NCBI RefSeq assembly: GCF_024508275.1 | Contig: NZ_CP101989.1 | Location: 3,906,001-3,970,000 of the forward strand | Direction of reading: 5' to 3' | DNA: 64,000 bases | Origin: Cellulomonas wangsupingiae | GTDB lineage: Bacteria > Actinomycetota > Actinomycetes > Actinomycetales > Cellulomonadaceae | Shown here: piece after piece, positions 24,568 to 32,691 of the stretch | Position numbering within the stretch: the stretch's first letter is position 1 | Layout of the letters: the number at the start of each line of letters is the position of its first letter | The notes under the pieces: model-generated | Database searches by the model: none | Told to the model about the DNA's origin: nothing | What the model saw: only the letters and a program-made list of their open reading frames with translations | Position numbers and translations under genes: made by a program

Positions 24568-25350
24568 ATGACGACGAGCGACGGTGTGGTCCGGCTGCGC
24601 GGGACGCGCCTGGGTGCGGGCTCCCCGCGGGTCTGCGTCCCCGTCGTGGCCACCACGCCCGACGCGGCGGCCGCGGCTGCCCGGGCGCTCCCGCCGGGCG
24701 TGGCCGACGTCGTCGAGCTGCGGCTCGACCACGTCACGGGGTCGGCCGGCGACCCCGGCCTCGTGCGGGCCGCCGTCGCGGCCGTGCGCGCGGCGCTGCC
24801 CGCCGACGTGCCGCTGCTCGCGACGTTCCGGTCGGCACGTGAGGGCGGCGCCCAGCCCGCCGACGACGCGGCCTGTGCGCGCGTCGTGCGGACGGTCGTC
24901 GCGGGCTCGCCCGGGGCCGACGGCGCCGACGCCGTGGACGTCGAGCTCGCGGCCCCGGACGTCGCGGACCTCGTCGCGCACGCGCAGGCCGCAGGGCTCG
25001 CGGTGGTGGTGTCGCACCACGACTTCGCGGCCACGCCGCCCGCCGACGAGATCGTCGCGGTGCTGCGCCGGCAGCGCGACGCCGGTGCGGACGTCTGCAA
25101 GATCGCGGTCATGCCGCACGACGCCGACGACGTGCTGGCGCTGCTGTCCGCCACCCGCCGGTTCGCGCGCGACGCCGACCGGCCGGTCGTGACGGTCGCG
25201 ATGGGCGCGCTGGGGCTGGTCACGCGTCTCGCCGGCGGGGTGTTCGGCTCGGCGATGACGTTCGGCAGCGTGGGTGCCGTCAGCGCACCGGGGCAGCTGG
25301 ACGCCGCGCGGCTGCGCGACGTGCTGGACCTGCTGCACGACGCGGGCTGA
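24568..25350 (+). CDS. aroD: Type I 3-dehydroquinate dehydratase
   Basis: A 260-residue class I dehydroquinase of the shikimate pathway. It has the N-terminal strand PVVATTPDA, VELRLDHV, the catalytic His151 in VSHHDF and the Schiff-base Lys178 in DVCKIAVMP, and ends with TFGSVGAVSAPGQL. Most actinobacteria use the unrelated type II enzyme, so a type I copy may be secondary (quinate use or redundancy). No other aro gene is nearby. It ends at a 12-bp terminator stem shared with the convergent transporter gene. Confidence 0.93.
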   Translation: MTTSDGVVRLRGTRLGAGSPRVCVPVVATTPDAAAAAARALPPGVADVVELRLDHVTGSAGDPGLVRAAVAAVRAALPADVPLLATFRSAREGGAQPADDAACARVVRTVVAGSPGADGADAVDVELAAPDVADLVAHAQAAGLAVVVSHHDFAATPPADEIVAVLRRQRDAGADVCKIAVMPHDADDVLALLSATRRFARDADRPVVTVAMGALGLVTRLAGGVFGSAMTFGSVGAVSAPGQLDAARLRDVLDLLHDAG

Positions 25351-25378
25351 CGGCGGCGGGCGACGACCCGCCGCCGTC
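25349..25378. terminator. Bidirectional terminator after aroD
   Basis: Perfect 12-base arms GACGGCGGCGGG (25349-25360) and CCCGCCGCCGTC (25367-25378) with a six-base loop between convergent genes. The left arm begins in the aroD stop codon. Confidence 0.75.
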
Positions 25379-25389
25379 GGGGCCGCAGG

Positions 25390-26694
25390 TCAGGCGTCGG
25401 CCTCGGCCGGGCGGTCGTCCGACGGGCGCGCCGCGTCGTCCGCCGTGCCGGCCTCGTCCGCCGTGCCGTCCGTCTTCGGCCCCCGTCGGTGGTCGGCCCC
25501 GACCTCGCCGGGGTCGTGCAGCATGTGCGACTGCACGAGCTCGTGCCGTTGCACGTACGTCGTCGCCACGGCCTGGATCGTCGCGGCGATCGGCAGCGCC
25601 AGGAACGCCCCGAGCGCACCGAACACCGCCCCGAACGCCAGGACGACGACGAACGACACGGCCGCGTTCATCTCCAGCGCCCGCGCCGAGACCTTCGGTG
25701 CCAGCCACAGGTTCTCGACCTGCTGGTAGCCGAGGATGAACGCGAGCACCCCGAGCGCCTGCGGCACGCCCTGCGACGTGAGCGCGACGGCCACGGGCAG
25801 CGCCCCGCCGATGTACGTGCCGATCGTCGGGACGAACTGCGAGACCACGCCGGTGAACAGCGCGAGCGGCAGCGAGTACGGCGTCTTGAGGATCGCGAGG
25901 AACGCGAAGGTGGCGGCCGTCGCGATGGCCGCCAGCACGATGCGCGTGTTGATGAAGTCCGAGACCTTGACCTGCGTGACCTCCCACAGCCGCAGCACCT
26001 CGTTCTGGCGGTGGGGCGTCAGCCACCGGCAGATCGACGCGCGGAACCGTGGGCCCGCGGCGAGCAGGTAGTACGTCACCAGCAGGATCGTCAGCGCCGC
26101 GAAGACGCCGCCGAGGATCGTCGTGCCCACGAGCAGCGCACCGGACGCGACCTCGCCGCCCCACTCCTCGGCACCCTGGCGCAGCAGGTCCTCGACGTCG
26201 GGCACCGCGACGTCGAAGCGCTCCTGCACCATCGTCTGCGCCGAGACGTACAGGTCCGGCACGTTGCCGACGAGCTGGACCAGCTGCTGCACGAACAGGT
26301 TGCCGAACAGCGCGAGCACCACGATCACCAGCAGCAGGCCGCCGAGCAGCGCGAACGCCGCCGCGCCACCGCGCTTCCAGCCGTGCCGCACCAGCCACAC
26401 CACGATCGGCTCGAGCGCGAGGGCCACGAAGAACGCGATGAGCAGGTTGACCAGCAGGCTCTGCAGGGCGCCCAGCGCGTTCCACGCGAAGATCCCGACG
26501 AACACGGCGACGACCACCATCGCCAGCGCCTTGCCCCACCAGCGCGGCGGGCGGCGCGCGTCGTGCTGCAGGGGCATCGTGCCCTCGTCGCCGGGAGCGA
26601 CGGGCGCGCCGAACACCGGCTGCGTGGCGTACGTGCTCCCGGCCGGACCGGCCGTCCTGTCCCTGCCGGGGGCGGGTGTGGCTTCGGTCGTCAC
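25390..26694 (-). CDS. AI-2E family (PerM/TqsA-like) transporter
   Basis: A 434-residue membrane protein with the AI-2E layout: two N-terminal helices, a long amphipathic cytosolic section, then five or six helices with FVPTIGTYIGGALPVAVAL and LGYQQVENLWLAPKVSARAL, the family signatures. N- and C-terminal tails are hydrophilic, Gly/Pro- and Asp-rich respectively. Members export autoinducer-2, small solutes or Na+. GTG is the start, with GGAGG eight bases upstream. The substrate is not predictable. Confidence 0.9.
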   Translation of the reverse strand: MTTEATPAPGRDRTAGPAGSTYATQPVFGAPVAPGDEGTMPLQHDARRPPRWWGKALAMVVVAVFVGIFAWNALGALQSLLVNLLIAFFVALALEPIVVWLVRHGWKRGGAAAFALLGGLLLVIVVLALFGNLFVQQLVQLVGNVPDLYVSAQTMVQERFDVAVPDVEDLLRQGAEEWGGEVASGALLVGTTILGGVFAALTILLVTYYLLAAGPRFRASICRWLTPHRQNEVLRLWEVTQVKVSDFINTRIVLAAIATAATFAFLAILKTPYSLPLALFTGVVSQFVPTIGTYIGGALPVAVALTSQGVPQALGVLAFILGYQQVENLWLAPKVSARALEMNAAVSFVVVLAFGAVFGALGAFLALPIAATIQAVATTYVQRHELVQSHMLHDPGEVGADHRRGPKTDGTADEAGTADDAARPSDDRPAEADA

Positions 26695-26764
26695 GTGCGT
26701 GTCCTCCGCAGGGCGATGGCATCGGGCGTGCTGTCGGGCACACCCTAGGGGCGCCGGCCCGCGC

Positions 26765-26770
26765 TAGGGT
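26765..26770 (+). promoter_or_regulatory. Leaderless -10 element of the pat-like gene
   Basis: TAGGGT lies exactly six bases before the ATG at 26777, with no ribosome site. Confidence 0.55.
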
Positions 26771-26776
26771 CCTGAC

Positions 26777-27346
26777 ATGCCCGCCGCCGGCCGCGATCCC
26801 ACCCGCGCGCCGGTCGACGTGCGCGTCGGAGGCGTGGCCGACGCCGCCGCGTGCGCGGCGGTCTACGCGCCCTACGTGCGCGACACGGTGGTGAGCTTCG
26901 AGGCCGAGCCGCCGACCCCCGCGCAGATGGCCGAGCGCATCGCCGCGGCGCTCGTGGCGCACACGTGGCTCGTCGCGCAGGTCCCCGCCGGCGCACCGGA
27001 CGCCGGCCGGGTGGTGGGCTACGCGTACGCCGGGCCGCTGGCCGCGCGGCCCGCGTACCGGTGGGCGTGCGAGACGAGCGTGTACCTCGAGCCGGGCACG
27101 CTCGGGCGGGGCACCGGCCGGGCGCTGTACACGGCGCTGCTCGACCGGCTCACGGCGATGGGGTACCGGCAGGCCGTCGGGGTGTACGCCGAGCCGAACC
27201 CCGCCAGCGCGGGCCTGCACGCCGCCCTCGGGTTCGAGGTCGTGGGGACGCACCGCGCGATCGGCTTCAAGCACGGTGCGTGGCACGACGTCACCCGGGT
27301 GCAGCGGCCGCTGGGTCCGGGAGGCACGACGCCCCCGTCGGGCTGA
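26777..27346 (+). CDS. Phosphinothricin-acetyltransferase-like GNAT
   Basis: A 189-residue GNAT enzyme of the Pat/Bar/YwnH group. VVSFEAEPPTPAQMAERI, then YRWACETSVYLEP, GRGTGRALYTALL (acetyl-CoA loop) and GFKHGAWHDV are the group signatures. Members acetylate phosphinothricin, methionine sulfoximine or sulfone and related amino acids. In an organism with no phosphinothricin cluster the metabolic substrate is probably a methionine derivative; this is inference. Confidence 0.9.
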   Translation: MPAAGRDPTRAPVDVRVGGVADAAACAAVYAPYVRDTVVSFEAEPPTPAQMAERIAAALVAHTWLVAQVPAGAPDAGRVVGYAYAGPLAARPAYRWACETSVYLEPGTLGRGTGRALYTALLDRLTAMGYRQAVGVYAEPNPASAGLHAALGFEVVGTHRAIGFKHGAWHDVTRVQRPLGPGGTTPPSG

Positions 27347-27516
27347 CGAGCTGCGGCTTCCCGTGCCGTCTGCCGGGACGACCCCGCGTGCTCCGCCGCT
27401 GGGGTACGGCGACCGCCGGCGGGCGAGGTCGCACGTCATCACGTACTCGTCCGCGAGCGCGGTCGGCGGGCACGGCGCGCGAGGAATTGCGCTGCCGCCG
27501 CAGCCCGCGGCGTGGG

Positions 27517-27522
27517 TAGCGT
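27517..27522 (+). promoter_or_regulatory. Leaderless -10 element of the serine hydrolase gene
   Basis: TAGCGT lies exactly six bases before the ATG at 27529. Confidence 0.5.
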
Positions 27523-27528
27523 CGCGGC

Positions 27529-28584
27529 ATGGGTGACGACGCGGGGCTCCGGCAGGCGGCTGACGACGCGGTCGCGGCGGTGACCGCGGACGCGGACGAG
27601 CACGTGGGTCTGGTGGCCCGCGTGGTGCGCGGTGGCCCGGCGGCGCCCCCGTCGTCCCCCGACGTCCTGCTCGACGCCGCCTGGGGGCTCGCCGACCGCC
27701 GCCACGGGCTGGGGATGACGCCGCGCCACCGGTTCGCCACGGCCAGCGGCTGCAAGGGGTTCACGGCCCTGGCGGTCCTGTCGCTCGTCGCCGACGGCAC
27801 CCTCGGCCTCGCCACCACGGCCCGCTCCCTGCTGGGCGCCGACCTGCCCCTGATCAGCGACGACGTGACCGTCGAGCACCTGCTGAGCCACCGCTCCGGC
27901 ATCGGGGAGTACCTCGACGACGACGCCGACGTCAGCGACTACCTCATGCCCGTGCCGGTGCACGCGCTGGTGGATCCCGAGGACTACCTGCCGATCCTCG
28001 ACGGGTTCCCGCAGGCGTTCGCGCCGGGCACCGGCTTCGCGTACTGCAACGGCGGGTTCGTCGTGCTGTCGGTGCTGGCGCAGCGGGCGGCGGGCGTGCC
28101 GTTCCACGAGCTCGTGCGCACGCGCGTGCTGGAGCCGGCGGGCATGACGTCCAGCGGCTACCCCCGCTCGGACGCGCTGCCGGGCGACGCCGCCGTCGGG
28201 TACGTGCGCGTCGACGGGCAGTGGCGCAGCAACGTGCACCACCTGCCGGTCGTGGGCGGCGGGGACGGCGGCGCGTACACCACGACCCTCGACATGGAGC
28301 AGTTCTGGGACGCGCTGCTGGGCGGGCGGATCGTGCCGGACGACCTGGTGGCGCGCCTGCGCCGGGCACCGCAGGGGCCGGGCGGGCCGGGTGAGGGCTA
28401 CGCGTACGGCCTGGGGCTGTGGCTGCGCGACGGGGGCGCGCTGGTGCTGCAGGGCGAGGACTCGGGGGTGTCGTTCTGGTCGGCGCACGAGCCGGCGACG
28501 GGGCTGACGTGGACGGTCGCGGGCACGACGGCCGACGCGGCGTGGCCGGTGGTGCGGGCGCTGCGGGAGGCGCTGGCGGGCTGA
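27529..28584 (+). CDS. Beta-lactamase-family (class C-like) serine hydrolase
   Basis: 351 residues of the serine beta-lactamase/DD-peptidase/esterase superfamily. The nucleophile is Ser73 in SGCK (SxxK), LLSHRSGIGEYL is the conserved loop, and the Tyr-x-Asn motif is YCN in FAYCNGGFVVLS. There is no signal peptide, so it is probably a cytosolic esterase or peptidase, not a penicillin-inactivating enzyme. A typical C-terminal HTG is not evident; GED near the end may take its place. Confidence 0.88.
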   Translation: MGDDAGLRQAADDAVAAVTADADEHVGLVARVVRGGPAAPPSSPDVLLDAAWGLADRRHGLGMTPRHRFATASGCKGFTALAVLSLVADGTLGLATTARSLLGADLPLISDDVTVEHLLSHRSGIGEYLDDDADVSDYLMPVPVHALVDPEDYLPILDGFPQAFAPGTGFAYCNGGFVVLSVLAQRAAGVPFHELVRTRVLEPAGMTSSGYPRSDALPGDAAVGYVRVDGQWRSNVHHLPVVGGGDGGAYTTTLDMEQFWDALLGGRIVPDDLVARLRRAPQGPGGPGEGYAYGLGLWLRDGGALVLQGEDSGVSFWSAHEPATGLTWTVAGTTADAAWPVVRALREALAG

Positions 28585-28632
28585 GCGTCCGGGTCGTTCT
28601 CGTGCGAAGCGTTGCTGCCGGATCCCGGCGCG

Positions 28633-29028
28633 TCACGCTGGCAGGCCCGCGGCAGAGGTCGTCGGCGGGTCGCCCTGCGCCTCACTGCCGGCACGCCGCT
28701 CCCGCCGTCCGCGCACCAGCTCCGTCTCCAGCGCGTCGAGCGGCTGCGCGAACGGGTCGAGGAACCCGGCGAGCCAGTCCTCGACGACGCTCAGCGCCTG
28801 CGGCTCGACGCGGTAGAGCCGCCGCGGCCCGTCGGCGCGCACCACGACGACGCCCGCCTCCCGCAGGACGCGCAGGTGCTGGGACGTCGCCGGCTGGGAG
28901 ATGCCGAACTCCTCGCGGGCGACCGCGACCAGCTCCCCGGCCGCGCGCTCGGCACCGGCGAGGTGCTCGAGCAGCCGCCGGCGCACGGGTTCCGCGAGCG
29001 CCGCGAGGACGAGGTCGACGCGGCTCAC
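28633..29028 (-). CDS. ArsR-family winged-helix regulator
   Basis: 131 residues. LAALAEPVRRRLLEHLAGAE, ISQPATSQHLRVLREAGVV and the wing VRADGPRRLYRVEP are the ArsR/SmtB pattern. No metal-binding Cys or His cluster is present. It belongs to the type coupled to SRPBCC (AHSA1) proteins. The GTG overlaps the stop of the SRPBCC gene. The ATAAG-N6-CTTAT site upstream of the pair is a likely operator. Confidence 0.9.
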   Translation of the reverse strand: MSRVDLVLAALAEPVRRRLLEHLAGAERAAGELVAVAREEFGISQPATSQHLRVLREAGVVVVRADGPRRLYRVEPQALSVVEDWLAGFLDPFAQPLDALETELVRGRRERRAGSEAQGDPPTTSAAGLPA

Positions 29029-29672
29029 GCCTCGGGGGCCGCCGTTCCCGTGTAGAACGCGAAGGTCCGCTGCCCGGCTGCCTCGGCGGAGGCGGGCTCA
29101 CGTCCGTCGGCGGCGTCAGCCTGCGCCCAGCCGTCGGCGGCGCGCCGGACGAACGCCTGACCCTCGGGCGTCGTCGGCCACTCCTCGCCCACGCCCTGCG
29201 CGATCGCCTCGCCGGTCGCCAGGTGCGCGGCGAGCCCCCACAGCGCGAGGTCCCACCCGACGCCGACCGCCCCGGGGCCGAACTGCTCCCAGAACTGCGG
29301 GTCGACGTGCGCCTCGTGCCGCAGCGTCAGCTCGGTGCCGCCGTCGGCCGGCGCCAGCAGGACCTCGACCCAGCTGACCTGGTCGCCCATCTCCCAGGTC
29401 AGTGAGAACCGCTCGGGCTGCCGGCACTCCTCGACGACGCCGCCCGCGTTGCCCTCGACCTGGTAGCGGCCGCCCTCGCGCAGGTCGCCGGTGACGGGCG
29501 CGAACCAGCGCGGCAGCCGCTCGGGGTCGGTGAGCGCGTCCCACACGTCGTCGGGGGCCGCGCGGTAGAGGCGGCGGGCGACCGCGATCTTCGTCGGGGC
29601 GTCCCCGCGCTCACCGCGGTGCAGCTCCCGCGCGACCAGGCCCGCCTGCTCCAGTGCGTCGATGCCGGTCAT
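29025..29672 (-). CDS. SRPBCC (AHSA1-like) domain protein
   Basis: 215 residues with an AHSA1/START-like fold: VARRLYRAAPDDVWDALTD, LPRWFAPVTGDLREGGRY and the C-terminal long-helix segment GWDLALWGLAAHLATGE. These hydrophobic-pocket proteins bind unknown ligands and are commonly paired with an ArsR regulator, as here (GTGA overlap). The ATG at 29672 has GGAGGAACG upstream. It is first in the two-gene operon. Confidence 0.9.
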   Translation of the reverse strand: MTGIDALEQAGLVARELHRGERGDAPTKIAVARRLYRAAPDDVWDALTDPERLPRWFAPVTGDLREGGRYQVEGNAGGVVEECRQPERFSLTWEMGDQVSWVEVLLAPADGGTELTLRHEAHVDPQFWEQFGPGAVGVGWDLALWGLAAHLATGEAIAQGVGEEWPTTPEGQAFVRRAADGWAQADAADGREPASAEAAGQRTFAFYTGTAAPEA

Positions 29673-29704
29673 CGTTCCTCCGTCCGCCTCGCGGATGCGA
29701 GGGC

Positions 29705-29720
29705 ATAAGTTTGTGCTTAT
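29705..29720 (-). promoter_or_regulatory. ArsR-type operator ATAAG-N6-CTTAT
   Basis: ATAAG (29705-29709) and CTTAT (29716-29720) are inverted about a six-base spacer in an AT-rich patch 33-48 bases before the SRPBCC start. The shape is that of ArsR-family operators. Confidence 0.6.
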
Positions 29721-29793
29721 ACGGTAGCCGTGCCCGGGCGGCGACGTCCAGCCCTCCCCGTCCCCGATCGCGGCCACCGCGCGGCACCACCGC

Positions 29794-29808
29794 TCGGGTT
29801 TTCCCTAG
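29794..29808 (+). promoter_or_regulatory. Shared 15-base box, copy 1
   Basis: TCGGGTTTTCCCTAG is identical to 34574-34588. Here it lies 129 bases before the TasA-like gene. CCCTAG or the T-rich centre may be part of a promoter, or the GGG-N4-CCC arms may bind the locus's NarL-type response regulator. Confidence 0.7.
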
Positions 29809-29937
29809 CCCGCCCACCCGCGCACCCACCCCGCGTCGCACGCTCGGTGGTGACGCCCTGACCAGGGCGCGGCGGGCGGGACCGTCTCCCGCCGACCCGG
29901 GCGGGGACGGTCCCGCCGGTAGAGGAGGGAACGACCC

Positions 29938-30513
29938 ATGAACAAGAGGACCAAGGGCCTCGTCGCGGGTGGCGCCGGTGCGGTGATCCTGCTCGGCACG
30001 GCGGGCACCTTCGCGCTGTGGAGCGACTCGGACACCGCGCCCGGCGCCGTCGTGACCGGCGGCCAGCTCGAGCTGACGGCGGGCGACACGACGTGGACGG
30101 CCACCGACATCAGCGGTCAGACCCCGGTTCCGCTGCCGGGCACCGGCAACGACGTCCAGCTCGTCGCCGGCGTCGAGCTCACCGGCACCACGACGATCAC
30201 CCCGGAGCTCGCGGGTGAGTACCTGGTCGCCGAGCTCGCCACCCCCGCGCCCGAGAACGCGGTCCCGGAGTGGCTCACGGTGACCTGGACGCTCGGCGGC
30301 GAGGTCGTCGGGGACGGCGACGCGTCGATCAAGCTCACGCCTGCCGACTTCAGCAACAGCTCCGCGGCGCTCGACCTGGCGGTGAGCATCCGCCTGGCGG
30401 ACGACCTGCAGACGGACGCCGACGGCATCGACCTCACGGACCCGGCGGCGTACACGTGGGACTCCGGTGACTTCACCGTGACCCTCACGCAGCTCCCGCC
30501 GTCCCAGAGCTGA
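29938..30513 (+). CDS. TasA/camelysin-like exported protein (SipW-type signal)
   Basis: 191 residues. The N-terminus, MNKRTKGLVAGGAGAVILLG followed by TAGTFALWSDS, is the alternate signal of SipW-processed proteins: basic, a long hydrophobic stretch, then T-x-A-x-W-S-D/x. The mature part (about 160 residues) is a Thr/Asp-rich beta protein like the RER_14450-type camelysin relatives. It is the first gene of the surface locus, with GAGGAGG upstream, and is followed by a 17-bp hairpin that should limit read-through. It is thus probably the most abundant product, a fibre or surface-layer subunit. Confidence 0.88.
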   Translation: MNKRTKGLVAGGAGAVILLGTAGTFALWSDSDTAPGAVVTGGQLELTAGDTTWTATDISGQTPVPLPGTGNDVQLVAGVELTGTTTITPELAGEYLVAELATPAPENAVPEWLTVTWTLGGEVVGDGDASIKLTPADFSNSSAALDLAVSIRLADDLQTDADGIDLTDPAAYTWDSGDFTVTLTQLPPSQS

Positions 30514-30550
30514 CCACGCGCGACCAGGGCCGACCCCCTGTGCCGCACGC

Positions 30551-30589
30551 TCGCCTCCGGACCGCTGCGACCCAGCGGTCCGGAGGCGA
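30551..30589 (+). terminator. Strong hairpin between the first and second exported-protein genes
   Basis: Perfect 17-base arms (30551-30567 and 30573-30589, TCGCCTCCGGACCGCTG and complement) with a five-base loop lie in the 113 bp between two co-directional genes of one locus. It probably acts as a partial terminator or as an mRNA-stabilising 3' structure. Confidence 0.8.
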
Positions 30590-30626
30590 GACCGCATGAC
30601 CTGACCTCGACCTCGCAGGAGGCGAC

Positions 30627-31427
30627 ATGTCCCGCACGCGCAGGATGACGACCGCAGCGGCCGCCGCACTGGCCGCCGTCCTGGGCGTCGGCGTGGTGAC
30701 CACGCCGGTCGGCGCGACCACCGCCCTGTGGCAGGACCAGGTCCAGCTCCCCGGCGTGACCGTCGTCGCCGCGCCGACGGCCGACGAGCCGCCGATCGTC
30801 GTCGAGCCCGAGGAGCCGCTCGACCCCATCGAGCTGCCACCGGGGCACGCGCTGGCGTTCTACTACGCCGTCACGCTCGACCTGAGCAAGTACGAGCTGC
30901 CGATCTTCCTCGGGCTGGAGCACGGGTGGTCGACGGTGAGCGGCAGCGCCACGCAGTTCCAGAGCACCCTCAACGAGTACTGGGTCGACGGGTCCCCGAC
31001 GTCGGTCCTGTTCCAGAACCAGTCGTTCACGGCCACGGGCAAGGCGCAGACGTGGCACCTGTTCTACCGCGAGGGCGACAACACCCGGCCGGCCGGCTAC
31101 GCGGAGACGCCGGTGCCGGCGGGGACGACCTCGATCACCATCCGCTTCAGGGTCCACGCCGTGCACTACGACTACGCCCCCACCGCCAGCTTCCTGCTCT
31201 CCGGCGGCAGCGGTGCCGCTTCCTTCTACTCGCCCGACGCCACCGGGGCGCCCAGCGCCGAGCCGCTCTTCCAGGTGCCGTACACGCTGCCCGACCTCTA
31301 CTGGAACGGTGCGGCGGCTGGCGGTGCGCTGAGCATCGCCGCGGAGCAGCCGGCCGCCCAGCCCTCGACCCCGAGCGCTGCGGGCGCGGAACCGACGTCC
31401 GACGAGGACCTCGGGGCGAGCCCATGA
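30627..31427 (+). CDS. Second SipW-type exported protein
   Basis: 266 residues. A signal region rich in Ala and Val is followed by TTALWQDQVQL, again the T-A-x-W-x-D pattern of SipW substrates. A Pro/Glu-rich spacer (IVVEPEEPLDPIELPP) leads to a beta-rich domain of about 180 residues with many aromatic residues, and the C-terminus is low-complexity and acidic. No sortase motif or membrane anchor is visible. It overlaps the signal peptidase gene by ATGA. I do not recognise the mature domain; an accessory or minor subunit is plausible from its place. Confidence 0.82.
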   Translation: MSRTRRMTTAAAAALAAVLGVGVVTTPVGATTALWQDQVQLPGVTVVAAPTADEPPIVVEPEEPLDPIELPPGHALAFYYAVTLDLSKYELPIFLGLEHGWSTVSGSATQFQSTLNEYWVDGSPTSVLFQNQSFTATGKAQTWHLFYREGDNTRPAGYAETPVPAGTTSITIRFRVHAVHYDYAPTASFLLSGGSGAASFYSPDATGAPSAEPLFQVPYTLPDLYWNGAAAGGALSIAAEQPAAQPSTPSAAGAEPTSDEDLGASP

Positions 31428-32005
31428 CGACGACCACGGACGCGTCGGTCGTCCCCACCACCGGGGACGCGGCCGGCGCGCCTCGCCGTGCGGGGCGCGT
31501 CGGCTCGGCCCTCCTCACCGCGGTCATGGTCGTGCTCCTCCTCGTCGCGGCCGTCGTCACGGTGGTCCCGCGCCTGATCGGCGCGGTTCCGCTGACGGTG
31601 CTCTCCGGATCGATGGAGCCGACCATCTCCGCCGGTGACCTCGTGGTCGTGCGTCCCACCGACCCTGCCGACCTGCGCATCGGGGACGTCGTCACCGTGC
31701 AGCCCGTGTCGGACGACCCCACGCTGGTCACCCACCGCATCGTCGGTGTCACGCACGGCAGCGACGGGATCGCAGGCTTCGTCACCCAGGGCGACGCCAA
31801 CGAGCACGCCGACGAGCCGGTCGTCCCCGAGCAGGTGATGGGCCGGGTCGTGTACACCGTGCCGCTCGTCGGCCACGTCACGCACGGGACGTGGGGCCCG
31901 TACGTCGCCGCCGCCGTGGGCGTCGGGCTCGTCGTGTACGGCGTCGTCATGGTCGCCCTCCCGCGCCGCGACCGCGAGGAGGTACGCGATGGCGCCCGCC
32001 CGTAG
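31424..32005 (+). CDS. SipW-type (Ser/His) signal peptidase I
   Basis: 193 residues. After a membrane helix (about residues 28-55) come SGSMEPTI with catalytic Ser63 and THRIVGV with His104 where ordinary bacterial enzymes have Lys, the ER-type/SipW dyad. A second membrane segment lies near the C-terminus (VAAAVGVGLVVYGVVMVAL). It should remove the alternate signals of the two exported proteins encoded just upstream. It overlaps the preceding gene by four bases and the sortase gene by 17. Confidence 0.93.
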   Translation: MTTTTDASVVPTTGDAAGAPRRAGRVGSALLTAVMVVLLLVAAVVTVVPRLIGAVPLTVLSGSMEPTISAGDLVVVRPTDPADLRIGDVVTVQPVSDDPTLVTHRIVGVTHGSDGIAGFVTQGDANEHADEPVVPEQVMGRVVYTVPLVGHVTHGTWGPYVAAAVGVGLVVYGVVMVALPRRDREEVRDGARP

Positions 32006-32630
32006 GCGGGCGTGGCACGCGGTGCGGACGACGGTCGCGACGGCGGCCCTCGTGGCGGCCGCCGTCCTGCTCGTCATGGGCCTCACGACCGGCGCCGGCA
32101 CGGCGACGCTGCCCGACCTCGACGGGCGCCCGGTCGTCGTCGAGGAGGCCCCGGACGTCGAGGGCGCCGACCTGCGCCGCACCGGCGGCCGCTTCGTCGT
32201 GCCCGCGCACGGCGTCGACGTGCCGCTCGTCGAGATGACGGTCACCGGCGGGACGCTCAACCCGCCCACGTTCACCGACGCGTTCGTGCTGCGCGACCCG
32301 GACCGCGTGACGCCGCAGGGCACCCGGCCGCTGGTCGTGGCCCTGCACGCCGTGCGCGCCGGGCGGGCACCCGGCAACGCGTTCTTCGAGCCGGGCTCGC
32401 CCGACCCGGCGGTGCTCGTGCAGCCGGGGGCCGAGCTCGTGGTCGACGGCGTGACGTACGTCGTCGAGCGCACCGAGGTGCTCGGCAAGGCGCAGGCCGC
32501 GCGGTCGCAGGACATCTGGGGAGCCCTGCCCGACGGCGGCGACCGGCTCGTCGTCCTCACGTGCCTGCAGCGCAGCGACGCGACCGGGCACGCCGCCGAG
32601 AACCTCGTGCTGCACGCCGTCCGGGCGTAG
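31989..32630 (+). CDS. Sortase (class E/F-like transpeptidase)
   Basis: 213 residues with one N-terminal membrane helix (about residues 15-35) and a sortase beta-barrel. His120 lies in VALHAVRAG, Cys192 in VVLTCLQRSD (the TLTC motif), and a likely catalytic Arg lies near the C-terminus. It would join cell-surface proteins to peptidoglycan or to each other. The ATG lies within the end of the signal peptidase gene with GAGGAGG upstream. The membrane-anchored protein at 34675 with MAQTG is the only candidate substrate in the window. Confidence 0.85.
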   Translation: MAPARRRAWHAVRTTVATAALVAAAVLLVMGLTTGAGTATLPDLDGRPVVVEEAPDVEGADLRRTGGRFVVPAHGVDVPLVEMTVTGGTLNPPTFTDAFVLRDPDRVTPQGTRPLVVALHAVRAGRAPGNAFFEPGSPDPAVLVQPGAELVVDGVTYVVERTEVLGKAQAARSQDIWGALPDGGDRLVVLTCLQRSDATGHAAENLVLHAVRA

Positions 32631-32680
32631 GCGCACAGCACCGCCCCGGCGCACGCCGCGCCCCCGTACGGCCCCGGTGC

Positions 32681-32691
32681 CACGATGAGGC
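32681..32691 (+). promoter_or_regulatory. Leaderless -10 element of the two-component operon
   Basis: CACGAT (32681-32686) lies five bases before the GTG at 32692, with no ribosome site; the two-component genes can thus be transcribed apart from the exported-protein operon. Confidence 0.4.

Noticed and set aside
26777..27346. Phosphinothricin resistance gene
   Set aside because: The fold group includes many housekeeping methionine-derivative acetylases; no biosynthetic cluster is present.
27529..28584. Antibiotic-resistance beta-lactamase
   Set aside because: The SxxK and YxN motifs show the superfamily only. There is no signal peptide and it resembles cytosolic esterases, so a resistance role is not supported.
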